Shown: one piece after another, positions 10,655-21,736 of the stretch
Layout: every line of letters begins with the position of its first letter
Numbering within the stretch: position 1 is the stretch's first letter
Assembly: GCA_003427395.1 (NCBI GenBank)
Contig: BFEA01000138.1
Span: 620,596 to 665,768 of the forward strand
Direction of reading: 5' to 3'
Length of the DNA stretch: 45,173 bases
Source of the DNA: Chara braunii
Taxonomy: Eukaryota; Streptophyta; Charophyceae; Charales; Characeae
Translations under genes and position numbers: made by a program
Notes under the pieces: generated by a model
Told to the model about the DNA's origin: nothing
The model's database searches: none
What the model saw: only the letters and a program-made list of their open reading frames with translations

Positions 10655-12130
10655 GGTGAACTACTCACTGAATATAAGGACTTTGCAACTTGAAACCAGA
10701 CGAGAGTAACTGAGCGTGATATAAAATACATCATTGAAATCATTCCTGGAAGGCTGGAAGTAAGATTCGCAAAAGACTAATCTACCGAATGTCTGGAAGG
10801 AAACTGGAAGAACCGAAAAACAACAACAATAACTTAATGAAAAATGATGGATTCAACAAAGTTTCTCTCCCTGCTGTGCACATGTTCTATTCGTATCTAA
10901 AAAGGAAGGAGAACTTAGACTAAACATTGACTATCAAGGATTGAATTGCATAACCATCACGAATGTGGAACCTCTTCCCCGAACTGATGATTTTCTCGAT
11001 CAATTGTAGGGTTGTAAGTTCTTCAGTAAAGATTGATCTGAAATCAGGATACCACCAGATCAAGGTGACACGTGAAGATCAACACAAGACCGCGCTTAGA
11101 ACAAGGAATGAGCACTATGAATTTGTTGTGATGCTCTTTCCAGCAAGTTTGGCTTGACTAATGTCCCCACAACCTTTTAGAGGTCTATGAATGAACTGTT
11201 TAGGCAATGGCTAGATCAATTTGTAGTGGTGTATCTCGACGACATCCTCATCTATAGTAAGACATTTCAAGACCACGAAAAACCCATATGAATGGTTATA
11301 GCCTTATAGGGAAGTTAAGAGAATGTAACTTTAACTTGAATCCCTAAAAGTAAGAGTTTGCTAAGTCTGAGGTACTAAATGAAGAAGCACTAAGGCCGTA
11401 AAAGAAAAAAAATTTACAGCAATCTGAGATTGGACCAGACCCAAGACTGTCACTCGATTGCGATCTTTCTTAGAACTTGCTAGCTATTATACGAAGTTTG
11501 TGAGAAACTTCTCCATTATAGCTGCACCCATGAGGAGATTGCTGAAGAAAGAGAAACCTTGATTATGGGATAAAAACTGTGAGTTGACGTTCAAGAAGTT
11601 GAAACATACGCTAACTCATTACCTTATCTTGAAAATTGTTCACACATCACTTTTTTCATTGTTGCGACAAACATACAATGAGAAAAGTCGAATTGTACGC
11701 GTTCAACGAGCAAGTCACGACACTTTACTCATTGATATGCGACAAGTGATTCACCGCCTGACAGCTTTGGATTTTTATGACAAATCGGGGAACCCTAAAC
11801 CCAACTTCTTTTATTTCCAAGATCCGCAGAGAAACTCTGTGTCACGTAGCTTCGGACTTCTCCGCGGTCTCGCTAATTACTATCACATAGCAGACTTGAC
11901 ACTAGTCAGTTTGGGATTGGGGTTATACTACACCAGAATGATGGGAAATGTTATAGGCCTATCAAGTTTATGTCTAAACTTTTTCCATCTGATAAGGTAG
12001 TTAACTCCACCTATGAAACGAAATTGTATGTTTTGGTTGAAGCGCTAGATACATAGAAACACTGCTTGCTTTGAAGACACTTCACGGTGCATTCACTCGA
12101 CCCTGAAGTGGATTAAGACACAACCCCGAC
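10655..12130 (+). pseudogene. pol: Ty3-type reverse transcriptase and RNase H remnant
   Basis: Read across frameshifts, the block gives the ordered RT landmarks of Ty3-type Pol. These are ERDIKYIIEIIPG, then [62 protein letters not shown] and the catalytic box VVVYLDDILIYSK (about 11226-11264). The connection segment TVTRLRSFLELASYYTKFVR follows at about 11450, then LLKKEKP and FKKLKHTLT, which lead into RNase H. The RNase H part is weaker. Multiple stops and frame changes make it non-functional. All the catalytic YLDD residues are still present. Confidence 0.85.
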
Positions 12131-12439
12131 TCTTCGACAAGTTAGTAAGATGGTCTGCTTTTACTGACACGTTTGACTTTCAGTTGAAAACTATTAAGGG
12201 TAAATCTAACATTATTGGTGGGTTTTGTCCAAGCGTTGTGATTTCTTTGGTACCATTGTTACCTACCTTAACATCGGGACTGAGTTGAAAGACCGAATTC
12301 GACAAGGGTATGTTGGAGTTCTAATTTGGAATCCTATCATTGAAACCTTTCAGAAGAACCTTGAACTCTTCCCTGAGTACAGAATGACTAATGACTTGCT
12401 CTTTTTTATTGATCAAACCGAAGAAAGAATTTAGATTCC

Positions 12440-13210
12440 TTATAAAGAAGATATCAAAAGTATGATTATGGGGAAATTTCATGATATTAAAGGTCATGGT
12501 TTAAGAAGACATATGTCAATGTGAGAGAGTTTTTCAAATAGAAAGGAATGAAAGAGGATGTGTTAACTTATATGAGAACTTGTCTTGTCTGCTAAAGGAA
12601 GAAGTCGTCTAACGATAATCCTTTGGGACTACTTCGACCGCTTCCAATTCCATGCGAACAAGGTGAGTTCATCTCCATCTATGAGTCTCACCAAGAGTCG
12701 GAATGGAAACAGTCAGGTAATGATCATTGATGATAGGTTCTTTAAATATTTTATGTTACTTCCTCTACCATCAGAAGCCCGAACGAAACTTGTCATCCAA
12801 GAGTTCCAGATGTGACGGGTTTCTGAGTACGGATTCTAAAAAATCATCGTCTCTAATAGGGATGTACGGTTCATCGGCCAGCGATGGCAAAAAATGATAG
12901 AAACATATGATACAAAATTGACCATGTCGCCAGGTAGACATCCTGAAACGATGGCCAAACTGAGCAAATGAACAGGTTGTGCCAACAACTTTTGCGTATG
13001 TATGTTCAGTCTAACCAGATTGATTGGGATGAGAACTTACCGAAATTGCAAGTGCTTACAACAATAGTATTCACACTGTTACAATCAGAACACCTAACGA
13101 ACTTTATAAATGTTGCAATTTCATACGTCCCATTGATGCTTTTACCAGGGAACAAGTTCAACGACCACCCCCAGGAACAAGAGAATTTGCAATTCTGTAT
13201 GAGCAAGACA
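12440..13210 (+). pseudogene. Ty3-type integrase remnant
   Basis: The zinc-binding region is visible as FHDIKGH and, after a gap, TCLVC followed by NDNPLGLLRPLPIP. The catalytic core appears as VIIDDRFFKYFMLLPLPSEA (first Asp), IIVSNRDVRFIGQRWQKMIE (second Asp) and MSPGRHPETMAKLSK (Glu region; the usual motif is HPQTDGQTE). AYNNSIHTVTIRTPNELYK at about 13055 is the end of the core. The order is correct but frames change repeatedly, so this is a fossil of the same element as the RT upstream. Confidence 0.8.
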
Positions 13211-13329
13211 TAGCTGAAGTAAAGAGGAATATTCAAAATGCCCAAACCAGATAATCGAACAAGCAAATAAGCATCGTTGACTATCTCAGTTCAAACAAGG
13301 AGTTTTGGTTTGGATAAGGTCTTAAGAAT

Positions 13330-13742
13330 TATCCCTCGAAGAGAATGTGTACCAGAAATTGTTACCTATTTACTATGGACCCTGGGAAGTTCTAAAGGTG
13401 ATAGGGGACGCAGACGACCCGTCATACCGCACTGACGTACACCCTCACCTCAAAACATACCCTCTCTTTCATGCTTCCAATTTGTTGCCCTATGTAGAAG
13501 GTCACGAGTTTTCCAACCGGCCATCCATGTTTCCTCCCTCTATGATTAAAGGTTATGAAGTCGAACGAATATTGGAACATGGATACTTTTCAACAAGTGG
13601 GGGGGAAAGACCGCAGAAGCAGTACAAGGTAAAGGTCAAGACTCAAACTGTGTTAAAATCCAGATGGTTCAATAAGAAAGAATGTCTACCTACTGCACTC
13701 GATATTGTCGTTGCATATGAGCGAGGGTTAAAAAAACACTAA
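13330..13742 (+). pseudogene. Integrase C-terminus with chromodomain-like tail
   Basis: An open frame of 131 codons starts near 13347. It reads KLLPIYYGPWEVLKVIGDAD, then HLKTYPLFHASNLLPYVEG, the usual integrase C-terminal (GPY/F-type) module. It continues with MIKGYEVERILEHGYFSTSG and KQYKVKVKTQTVLKSRWFNK, which matches the position and pattern of a degenerate chromodomain (YEVERIL at its start). This suggests a chromovirus-type Ty3 element. It is the longest intact piece of the element and ends about 50 bases before the 3' LTR. Confidence 0.75.
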
Positions 13743-13793
13743 GTCGAAAAAAAATAGTTTCAGCGATGGAACTCGAAATTGGGCCTAATGGAA

Positions 13794-14297
13794 TGCAATC
13801 ACTCAGTTCAAATCATGCATCAGTCGTGGGCCGTATGCCGTCACTTTGGTCAAAGGGCCAAAATAGGGGTCAACGACCATGCCCAAGTCATGCAAACTAC
13901 CTGAAAGAAGGCTGTTGATGCGGGATACCTAAAACAAGGCATAAATTGACCTTGAAAAGCCCAATGTGCGACAGTTGACCAAGAAAAGTCAATGGTCAAC
14001 AAGAACTTGGAAATTCACGCCCACGAATTAAAGTCAACATGGACCCAGTCCAGGCCACCGATCAGACACACACCTTTGGCTGTTTGCAGGTATGTGTAAA
14101 AAATCAAGTCCGAGTGGAAATCTGCAACTATACGAGATTCAGGCCATAGGTTGCGAGACAATCTGGGTCATCGTATCTGAGAGACCAGAGACTAGTCAAC
14201 CGGAGTCGATAAGTTAACCCAACCCCTGCTGACCGACATTCAGTCTTGCACGTGTTGCTTGACGTTGGCTTGACGCTGGTTGGACGGTAGCTTGACT
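13794..14297 (+). repeat. 3' LTR of the Ty3 element, truncated
   Basis: Starting with TGCAATCACTCAG, this repeats 3372 onward of the 5' LTR for about 460-500 bases in the same orientation. It carries numerous substitutions and small indels, so the insertion is old. The match fades near 14260 and is gone by 14297, where unrelated DNA starts. The remaining half of the LTR, including its right end, is missing. No clear polypurine tract precedes it. Confidence 0.75.
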
Positions 14298-14814
14298 TAA
14301 AGGCCACATCGTCATGAAAGACCCAATCATTTGCATGCTTAACATAAAGAGCATCCCTACTGGCTAGCTCTTGCTCCGGGTAGGCTTTCACCATGATCTG
14401 CTTTCCCCCTTGCAAAACAACACGTGTCTCCAAGGGTAGGAGTAAGCGGGACATGAAGAAGGCTCGTATTGGTGACAGGTTGTCCAGGGGGATAACTAGA
14501 TCTCTCATGCACATGTCGTCCTGCCCTCGATGAACAGTCAACATTTGGCCCTGACACTGATTTCCAACTTTGTCCGCCGATGTGCCCGGTGTATCTTGAG
14601 AGGCAGCCGCGTGGATGGGAGGATCACTACTCAGACCATAGTCTGACGGAGGATCCGCCCTTGCCCCCTGTGTTGCTATCTGCATCCTTTCCTCCTCAAA
14701 CAAGATCTCCATGTCATTCTGTGAGATAAATGGGCTGCCTCGGTTCACATCAGCACAGAGCTCGACAGAAGAGGGGGTGGTGCTGATCTGGGTTTGAGTG
14801 TGCCCGCATTCCAT
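14128..14814 (-). CDS. Unknown 228-codon frame fused to the LTR stump
   Basis: The frame starts MECGHTQTQISTTPSSVELC at 14814. Codons 1 to about 172 lie outside the LTR. The last roughly 55 codons read antisense through the truncated LTR and are probably not native. The N-terminal 90 residues are polar and acidic, then comes RDLVIPLDNLSPIRAFFMSR and LPLETRVVLQGGKQIMVKAY, which looks like a folded domain, then VKHANDWVFHDDVAF. I recognise no family. It could be a gene fragment cut by the retrotransposon, or part of another mobile element. The absence of stops over about 520 bases is the main support. Confidence 0.35.
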   Translation of the reverse strand: MECGHTQTQISTTPSSVELCADVNRGSPFISQNDMEILFEEERMQIATQGARADPPSDYGLSSDPPIHAAASQDTPGTSADKVGNQCQGQMLTVHRGQDDMCMRDLVIPLDNLSPIRAFFMSRLLLPLETRVVLQGGKQIMVKAYPEQELASRDALYVKHANDWVFHDDVAFKSSYRPTSVKPTSSNTCKTECRSAGVGLTYRLRLTSLWSLRYDDPDCLATYGLNLV

Positions 14815-14886
14815 GTTTGATATAGTGCTCTGCCAGCTGCCTCATCGCCCTGTTGTAGAAAAGCATCGAACCGAACCTTTTGTGTG

Positions 14887-14955
14887 TGCGCTGTCGTCTG
14901 GTGGTTATTTCCATGACAGGTTGTCTTCCCATCCCGGGTTCAATCCTGTTGATAC
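14887..14955 (+). repeat. Glu-tRNA-like sequence, probable SINE head or tRNA pseudogene
   Basis: TCGTCTGGTGGTTA (14894-14907) is close to the D-arm/A-box of plant Glu-tRNA. GGGTTCAATCC (14937-14947) is a good B box. The spacing from T8 to T54 is 45 nt, equal to that of Glu-tRNA. The anticodon arm and acceptor stem do not pair, so it is not a working tRNA gene. Confidence 0.35.
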
Positions 14956-14959
14956 GGAT

Positions 14960-17660
14960 GCTCTATCAACTCCATTTGCAATCTCTTCCCATGATCCTGT
15001 AGATCGGCGCTCTCCTATCCTTTCCTGTCTTTGTTCGTCAAACTCTCTACGAGTTCATGTCATGTATGCATTTTCAATATTCTCTGCGTTTTTACGTTAC
15101 TTTTTTACCTTTTTTTTTCTCTCTATTCCCCTTCTAAAGTGTGCATTTGCTTTGTTTGTATTTGTATTTCTTTGCTTTAGCAAGCCATTTATCAAATCGC
15201 AAGGAATGGTGGGTATGTATCTCCAACTTTTCCGCCGGAAGCTTCTCATTCTGGAAGGGTTCATTACATGTCTCTGTATTCATCCCCTTAGGCAAGAAGG
15301 CAACCAGCTAGTCCCAAAGGGAGACAAACGTGTACAAATAGAGCAGACACTCTTTCATAGACAGTTTAAATTGAAAGGAGGAGGCATAAGAAGTTCCAAT
15401 TCAGGCTTCCCTGAGCCATGAAAGTTGTTTTCAACACCCAATACTATCCACGAGACCTATCACAGTGATAATCAATCACCTGCAATCTTCCACAATGTAT
15501 GCTGAGATGGCAGTACCTGCCTTCAAAATTGCCCTGAATGTGACAATAGTCGCCCACCATATTTTGGGAAGATGATGATCGGTAATTCAACCGACATGTT
15601 TATTGTGTCATTAACCTGGGTGGGTAGCGCATGAGCAATGCGAGCACGAGGTTATGGGTTTTATTCCAGTTGTTGGCTATTAACCCAAACCTCTTGTGCG
15701 CATACTAGCTACGGTTATGGCATGACACTCTCCGCACTTGCCCCACAGTCTTGTCCACTTGGTTGTGTGTGTTGTCTGTCGTCGGATGTCCTTCCCTTCC
15801 TCTCTCTAATAACCTCCCTCTCTCTCCTCTTCTATAGGGTTTCTAGCTTAGAAAATTGTGATTGTCGGGGCAAGTCATTGAGGGCATGGAGTGAGGTTAT
15901 GAGAGTGGGTGGTTGTTTTGAGCAATTGTAGGGGTCGTCACCGAGGGTGGGCTGGAGATAGGGGCCCTACTCCTGAAGTGGAGTTGTTCAAGTGGGTGAG
16001 AACTACCGTAGCGGCAGTAACTGCGGCTGAAGTTCTTGATCGATCGTAAGGGTGGCTCAATCTGCTCTTGGAGGGGAGGCATGCCACTGCCGGGAATTGT
16101 GGTAGGCGGACAGCCTCTAGGAGACATGATTGTTCTGAGCTACAGTAGGAGCAATCACTAAGCATGGACTGATGTAATACAGTCTGCGGGGATGGCAGTT
16201 TCTATTGGTTATATTGGTCATGAACAAGAAAGGGAAAGGTGGAGATGGTGGTGGATAGTGAAGGTTGTCAAGCATAGAAGTGACAACACATACAACACAC
16301 GCCTCGCACTCACGTTGTGTACAAGATACTTCAAGACTCGCAATAAATCATAAACGGAATAACGAACTGCAACTGCAGTATACCCCCAGCGGAGTGGACT
16401 GGCCTGACCTGGTACCATTGTCCTGGTACCGACAGCGGTACCGGGCAAAATAATAAGCGGCTTGTGAGATAGGCCGACGACCTGGTCCCACAGGCCAAAT
16501 ACTCACATAGGCTAAGTAAAAAGAATTGATCCGGCCTATAGCTAGACACAAAATACTGTTGCACAATCCTCAAACCTGTGGTGAATCGCAACAACCATAA
16601 ACACGCTATATCCGCGACAACAGTGAAACATATCAAACATCTATGCTAAGATCTAGGATGCGATGCAATTTCACAGTAAGCAAATGCGATGCAACCGAAG
16701 CTACATAATATCCATAACAAAACAACAAATTTTTCATATACAAATTCTAACTAATAGTAAGAAATAACATAACACACAATCCTAAAAGTCATGGAGGGCA
16801 GGGACCTGAGTGCTGAAACACAAAAATGTGTTCGGAAAGAGTCACGCCGCTGAGCCACATGCAATGGGATGGTCTTTGGGAGGGGTGAATGCAACCTAAG
16901 AATCGAAACTCCTCGGGGCGGTCACATGCAACAATGGGATAGGGAATCAGACTCAGGGGGAGGGGTGGGAGATACAAACAAAACCAATGACTCTAATAAA
17001 TCAACCATCAAGGCGGGTAATGCTCAGAATTGGGGTGAAACTATACAAGGTCTTTCAACAAAGGGGAGGCTGGAATAAAATGAGATGCCTAGCTAGAGGC
17101 ATGGCCGACACAAGGAAATGAATACTGGTGAGGAGATAGTGCACTCAAGTCGTCAAACTGGGAGGGAGCTAGACTGCGAAAATGAGAATGTCAGGATAAC
17201 GCTACAACCCATATGCCTACATGCCACCGAGTGAGAGCCCAAGTTGGAAGCACTAGTTGAATGTGATGCAGGGAAACCATCATGCGACACACAAGGGTGA
17301 TGTACAGGGGAATCCTGAATACATAAGGACGGCGGGAAATTGGCACATCCAAAGTAGATGCGACTGTGAAGTGAGTTGTAGAAGTCTTGAACTTGGAGTC
17401 GATCATGAAATTGATGTTGGGTCAAAGACGCCGATGTTCTGAAGTACCAATCTTTAAGGACTACCTGTAAGTGTGAGTCAATGAGACGGAGGCAAGACCA
17501 ACAGAGGTTTAGTTGTCATAACGTGCAAGGCGATGATGAAGGCGATGACGTAAAGAACTGTTTGTCTATAGCTAAAGGAGGACACGATCCTGAGTCGAGA
17601 GGGAAGGAATACGGCCAGTCGGATTAGCAGATGCAGGTGTCTTAACATGATCAGCACGGT
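14960..17660. other. No recognisable gene
   Basis: A pyrimidine-rich plus-strand stretch (15050-15180) and several short open frames on both strands show no family motif. Around 15620-15670 there is a weak tRNA-like string, described under rejected items. The lower part (about 17150-17480) lies downstream, on the minus strand, of a Ty3 chromodomain fragment. It might be that element's LTR, but no second LTR copy was found. Confidence 0.4.
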
Positions 17661-17664
17661 CGTA

Positions 17665-17950
17665 TAAATTAGTAAATTTGATACCGTCTTGCAAGTGCTC
17701 AAGGGGCTCCCAAGCAGCCTCATGACCAGGTAAGTTTTCCTGCGGACAAGATACTCGATGTGTGGAGGGGTATTATCAATTGACTTGCCCAGATAGTTGT
17801 CGGCACCATCCACCATGATGGGAGACGGTCGCGCATAAAGGCATGCGGTGAATCACTCAGGTGATCTGCGGTAAGGGTACAATAAGGAGACATGATAAAC
17901 ATCGTGGCAACGAGTTTCACATTTAGGCAGCTTCACAAGGAAGCAAAAGC
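17665..17950 (-). pseudogene. Ty3 integrase tail and chromodomain fragment, minus strand
   Basis: Reading the minus strand with one frame change gives KLPKCETRCHDVYHVSLLYP, resembling the 'HDVFHVSLLRPY' end of chromovirus integrases. This is followed by PSPIMVDGADNYLGKSI and YLVRRKTYLVMRLLGSPLST with CKTVSNLL. The latter fits a chromodomain core (YLV-W-GYP--EATWEP-SNL) lacking some aromatic residues. Orientation is opposite to the 3.4-14.3 kb element and the sequence is clearly different, so this is a separate, badly eroded insertion. Confidence 0.6.
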
Positions 17951-18669
17951 AGAAATAGTAGCAGTAGCGCAAAAGTAGTTGTAGTAGTACTTGTTGTTGT
18001 AGTCATAATAGTAGTGGGCTAAAAACAAGCGTGTTAGCACACACTTTGTCCTGTGCGACAATGAACCTTAGCGGGTGCCATGGCTGCTGCACAGGGATAA
18101 GCAGATGTCGCTACATCGACACAACTAGATGCTGGGCAACAATTGAGTAATTCCTGCCAAAGAACCATAGAAACCTGAAGGAATTTTGCAAAACCTCTGT
18201 AATTGACTTGGCAGCAGCCAAATAAACAGGGGATGTCTTCATGCAACACTATCAATTATCAGTGTTATATTTGTCAGTGCATGGGGGAGACTATTTTTTT
18301 TTTTTAAAGCTATGTTCTTTTCTCAATTTCACCTCACACTACCTACCTACCAACACTATTTTGGGTTTGAAGCTTACCGGTTCACACAGACTTGTTTCAT
18401 GATTGTGTTGCACTTGTGTGGGAGCTGTGCAGTGCGACAAAAGTGCTGTGGCATATACAAGAAATCAAAAATAAAATGGGAAAACTAGGACACAGTCAAA
18501 GTTTTCAGTTTAAAATGCGTTTCAGTCACGGTTTCAAGAATTTTGCCCCAAAGCGAGGAAAAGAGTATCGAACCCGGCTGTAGGGCTCGGTGGGGATGAG
18601 TTGTATTTAAGAAAATTCCTGAAGAGGATTTAGAACTGAAAAAGTGACTGCGACGTAGTTACCCCTAAT

Positions 18670-18821
18670 AAAATTGAAACTTAAAATGAATAAAATATTT
18701 GAAGTATAAAAAGTGAAAACACTCTGCTGTTACTCGATGAGGGGTAAAATTGAAACTTAAAATGAATAAAATATTTGAAGTATAAAAAGTGAAAATACTC
18801 TGCTGTTACTCGATGAGGGGT
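18670..18821. repeat. Perfectly spaced 76-bp tandem duplication
   Basis: Two adjacent 76-base units (18670-18745 and 18746-18821) differ by about one base (AACAC versus AATAC). Each runs from AAAATTGAAACTTAAAATG to CTCGATGAGGGGT. Such high identity indicates a recent duplication or an assembly duplication. Confidence 0.9.
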
Positions 18822-18987
18822 GGGGGATGATGAGAAAGGGAGGCGCAGCTACCGGCAAAATGCTCGGTCTTTGCATTAGCCGGACCCGCACGGGCGGCCC
18901 CACCCCATCTCTGACCACCGCTGTTGGGGCGGGGGGCAACACGATTTACCTCATTTTACTAGGTCCTATGCTTGCAGGGCTCCCCTC

Positions 18988-18998
18988 TCTATATATAG
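18988..18998 (+). promoter_or_regulatory. Candidate TATA box
   Basis: TCTATATATAG follows a short pyrimidine stretch (CTCCCC) and matches the plant TATA consensus very well. No recognisable coding region follows within 1 kb, so a functional promoter is only a possibility. Confidence 0.25.
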
Positions 18999-19779
18999 TC
19001 TGAGTAGCGGTAGGAAGGTAGTGAAAGGCAAAAAGAAAATGAGAGAAGAACATAGTGTAGTGCACCAAAAAAAAAATAAAAAAAATCCACAATTCGAGTC
19101 ATTTTCTGATCTCCATAATGCTTCACACTGCAGACATGGACCTTTAGTCATGAAAATGAAGACTTTAAAACACACACACCAATCTATCTTTCGTGACTTT
19201 CGTCCTTTTTTGGCCTCGGTATACAGTGGACGATCTCAATGGACACACGACAACAACGTGTCAAGGTGGTGGTCACGTTCTGCGGCATAGACAAATCACG
19301 CCTCCCCTACAAAGCCCAAAATGCAACTTCAAAAAAATTAAGGATTCAAACTTTTATGTCTTTAGAAGAACACCATGCATCCACAATGCATGGCTGTTAT
19401 GATTCAGAAATCAAAAACGAACTTCGTCTAGGTTGACGAATCCGCCAACTCTATCAATCCGACAAACACTTAAGAAGTGTGGGCCCAGTAGCTGAGAAGT
19501 GGGGAACCTGCACTCTCAGTACTGCCTTGCTCGAGTGCGATGCACATTGCAAAATGGGAAACATGTTTGCCGAAAACATATTCACATCGCATGATCAGAT
19601 AGATAAGATAACGTAACGGATTCTTCATTTGACGGGTCTTTTGAAATAATTTACCTTCTCTTTCCAACCCCATTTTCCGTGGAGACATTTTGGGTCCCGA
19701 CTCCAGAGTGGAGACATTTCAGGGCCAGAGAGGAGACATTTCGGGTCCAGATAAGTATTTATAGTGTCTTCCTATCCCC

Positions 19780-19780
<1 letters not shown>

Positions 19781-19867
<87 letters not shown>

Positions 19868-19868
19868 N

Positions 19869-19899
<31 letters not shown>
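19781..19899. repeat. Poly-C tract of about 119 bases with one N
   Basis: The run is uninterrupted except for an N at 19868, which suggests the assembler bridged it and the true length is unknown. It gives false poly-proline frames in all readings. On the other strand it is poly-G, able to form quadruplexes. Confidence 0.95.
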
Positions 19900-20397
19900 T
19901 ACTCACCTGTCCCCTTCACATACCCAACGGAGCCCGACCCTTCCGATGCCATGCCACAGGCCCACAACCACACTCCGACTGGTTGATGACCCCTGCTCAG
20001 CCTGCTGCTGACCCCACCACATCTCAAGTCACCGCAACCCGGAAACCATGCATGGTGAAGTTGGCAGAAGTCGACGGTGCTAGATGTGTCTGCTCTTATC
20101 AGCACACCTAGCATCCGATCGGGTTGTTTTCAAAAAAAAAAAAAAAAAAAACAGTCGGCACCTGCTGCGCCATCGCAGCAAATGGAGGCGTTACTTGAGC
20201 CGATATCATTTCATGCTCGCTTGCCCTGGTTACCAGGAAGCCTGCGCTCTTTTTTTTTCTTTTTTTTTTGAGAATAGCTTCTGCAATATCCCTCTATCCT
20301 GGCGGTGGAAGAGAACCGTCTTGAGAATATCCCTTGCGATATCCCTCTATCCTGCCAGTGGAAGAGAACCGTCGGAATTGACGGCTTACCTGTCGGG

Positions 20398-20427
20398 CTG
20401 CTCCATCTATTGGTGGGGAGTGGCACC
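20398..20427 (-). repeat. CCCCACCAATAGATGGAGC dispersed repeat, partial inverted copy
   Basis: The complement reads GTGCCACTCCCCACCAATAG then ATGGAGCA. It matches the 3' half of the copies at 2759-2812 and 22303-22357. Confidence 0.6.
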
Positions 20428-21609
20428 TTTATCTTGGTCCATTGAATCCATAATCAGATGGCCACAGGTTCGTCTTTCCTTTGCACAGGGATTGAAGCGG
20501 ATTATCCAAGTGAACCCACATCACCACCAGAGAGTCCTTCCCTTCCTCTTTCCACACTCTTTTTCTCTGAGTTGCTTCTTCTGTAGAGGCCACGAATGAC
20601 ACAGGCTAGACCGATGCAGAAAAAGCAGTGCCACGACACCTACAACCACTTGTGCTGTGGAGGGAACCTACCACCCCATGAATGGCTTTGTGCGGTACAG
20701 CGGAAGACAAGGAGCATATAGGGGAGAAACAAAAAGGATTAAAAAAAACAAAAAAAAAACAAAAAAAAACAAAAAAAAAACAACAACAAGGATCAGGAAA
20801 TTCCCAAGAGACCAATGATCCCCCCGAAAACATGTTCGGTAATCGACAAGACCACCACATTTTGAAGCATCTCATTGGTCTGGGACCGTCTGACCACTTA
20901 ATAATCTGTTTCACCGCCGAACCAATGTAGTGCACAGATGGGGGGAGGGGTGATTTTTGAGCAAGCACGGCACTCGCAGTAGCTTTTCTGAGAGTACAAC
21001 GTCCACTGCGCTGGGCATCCTGGGAAGTCATTTGGTCAAATGGAAGTAGATAGCAAGTCACTGGTGAGAAAAGAACGCATGGCAATCTACAGATGCGTTA
21101 TGACAAACATCTCATCTGTGAGAAATAAAAGGGCCCCTGCCATCTGCGAAACAAGGGAACCTTTAATCCCCTCCCCCAGCCCTCTCACCCTTCATGCGGC
21201 AAATACCAACGAGCCTACCTCGGTTGGTACACCCACGATCTGTTGAAATACAGCCCCCAAGTTCGAATCGAAATACAATCAAAGACAAAACACACACACA
21301 CACACACAAAGAGAGCCGATCATGCACACATTTTGAGCGAAAGCAAACACATTCAGCATCAGGGATGTCGACTGCATTCACCGAAAGCCCTGCGAATGCG
21401 CAACAATGACCAGGGTCTCTGTTGGATTTTGCCCAACAAATGCAAGCAAGGTTCCCAAGTGATATGCAGAGAGCCTCCTTATACACGATCTCTGCTTCCC
21501 GACTAGGTGGATGGACAGCCGAGGGCTCTGTCGGTGAGTGGCGAGGGGGTGTGAGCACAGGCGTTCAAGTCTGTTTAATGCACAATGAGATCCTCTAACT
21601 GGACTTAGA

Positions 21610-21725
21610 AAAAAACAAAAGGGCCTCACCTGATTTCCGGACGGGGTAAGAAAAACAAAAGGGCCTCACCTGATTACCTACCGGAAGGGCTAAGAAAAAC
21701 AAAAGGGCCTCAACTGACTACCGGA
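21610..21725 (+). repeat. 40-43 bp tandem repeat, three copies
   Basis: 'AAAAACAAAAGGGCCTCACC' plus 'TGATT-CCGGA' is repeated with GGGCCT at 21621, 21661 and 21704. It leads directly into the larger array that starts at 21737. Confidence 0.85.
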
Positions 21726-21736
21726 AGCCTCGCGGA

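Noticed and set aside
15620-15670. Ala-tRNA-like string with a GGGTTTTATTCC B-box-like end
   Set aside because: No proper D arm fits, the anticodon loop lacks the conserved T33, and the B box is degenerate.
19764-20111. Long proline-rich open frames
   Set aside because: They are translations of the poly-C tract, with no start context or flanking coding sequence.
21209-21280. Possible tRNA-Asn: A-box-like TACCTCGGTTGGTA and B-box-like AAGTTCGAATC at 46-nt spacing
   Set aside because: D and anticodon stems do not pair and acceptor ends do not match. At best a decayed SINE head, too weak to list.
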